Assembly: GCA_027001815.1 (NCBI GenBank)
Contig: JALTLT010000149.1
Coordinates: 1-5,756, forward strand
Length of the DNA: 5,756 nucleotides
Source: Gammaproteobacteria bacterium
GTDB taxonomy: Bacteria; Pseudomonadota; Gammaproteobacteria; JALTLT01
Direction: 5' to 3'
Position 1 is the first letter of the stretch. Each line of letters opens with the position of its first letter. Of this stretch, positions 5,445 through 5,756 are shown piece after piece. Under the pieces are notes generated by a model, which saw only the letters and a list, made by a program, of their open reading frames with translations, had not been told where the DNA came from and searched no databases. Made by a program: the position numbers and the translations under genes.

Positions 5445-5756
5445 TACGGCCACCACCGCCTGCAGCGCCGCCCTCTGGCTCGACGGGGAGCTGCACGAGC
5501 GGTTCGAGGTGACCCGGCGGGAGCACACCGCCCTGTTGCTGCCCATGGTGGAGGCATTGCTCGCCGAGGCGGGCCTGGGGGCGAAGGGAGTCGACGCGGT
5601 GGCGGTGGGGCGGGGGCCCGGCAGTTTCACCGGCGTGCGGATCGCCGCCGGCGTCGCCCAGGGGTTCGCCCTCGGCGCCGATGTGCCGGTGGTCCCGGTC
5701 TCCTCCCTGGGGGCGCTGGCCCTCGGTGCCGCGCGGGAGAGCGGGGCGCGCGGCAC
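5425..5756 (+). CDS. tsaB: tRNA threonylcarbamoyladenosine synthesis protein TsaB (5' part)
   Basis: TsaB (YeaZ) partners TsaD and TsaE in transferring the threonylcarbamoyl group to adenosine 37 of ANN-decoding tRNAs; it is a catalytically silent ASKHA-fold relative of TsaD. About 110 residues are present, roughly the N-terminal half of a usual 220-230; the rest lies beyond the window. Seen: the first ASKHA strand MKILALDTATTACSAAL (1-17); EHTALLLPMVEALL (33-46); the highly characteristic GRGPGSFTGVRIA (62-74); and PVSSLGALA (91-99). The start lies inside the end of yoaA, with 20 bases shared in a different frame. The yoaA-tsaB order is also that of E. coli, so this looks like a long-conserved pairing. 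No frameshift is seen in the visible part. Confidence 0.96.
   Translation, partial: MKILALDTATTACSAALWLDGELHERFEVTRREHTALLLPMVEALLAEAGLGAKGVDAVAVGRGPGSFTGVRIAAGVAQGFALGADVPVVPVSSLGALALGAARESGARG

Noticed and set aside
2787..5756. 989-codon open frame on the minus strand opposite yoaA and its neighbours
   Set aside because: It is antisense to three well-supported genes, rich in Gly, Pro, Arg and His, and resembles no family. Long stop-free antisense frames are expected in GC-rich coding DNA.

Overview
The window is GC-rich chromosomal DNA. By gene content and protein resemblance it looks like a high-GC gammaproteobacterium. The clearest sign is a 646-residue YoaA-type iron-sulfur helicase followed immediately by tsaB, the same neighbour order I know from E. 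coli. An affiliation to Chromatiales or Ectothiorhodospiraceae-like bacteria is only a guess.

Left part (1-2260): a small secreted protein with an HdeA/Rap1a-like look is encoded on the minus strand (64-465). It is divergent from pgi, a complete glucose-6-phosphate isomerase gene on the plus strand (601-2244). The 135-base divergent spacer holds a weak promoter candidate for pgi and a 10-base perfect palindrome. pgi converges on a small uncharacterised minus-strand gene (2256-2603). Only 11 bases separate the two stop codons, and an inverted repeat lies across the pgi stop.

Middle (2604-2951): a 348-base divergent spacer with no convincing gene. It contains an AT-rich island, an imperfect hairpin and GC-rich inverted repeats, and should hold the start signals for the genes on both sides.

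Right part (2952-5756): a plus-strand cluster that is probably one operon. It comprises an uncharacterised 169-residue protein with a possible PD-(D/E)XK nuclease-like layout, then the DinG/XPD-family helicase YoaA, then tsaB (N-terminal part only, cut by the window edge). tsaB starts inside the last codons of yoaA.

The large genes are housekeeping: glycolysis/gluconeogenesis (Pgi), DNA damage tolerance (YoaA) and tRNA threonylcarbamoyladenosine synthesis (TsaB). I see no mobile element, CRISPR array, rRNA or tRNA gene. I found no strong case for a new multi-gene system. The least ordinary item is the possible nuclease-fold protein placed directly upstream of the helicase. Very long antisense open frames (up to 989 codons) are by-products of the GC-rich coding sequence.
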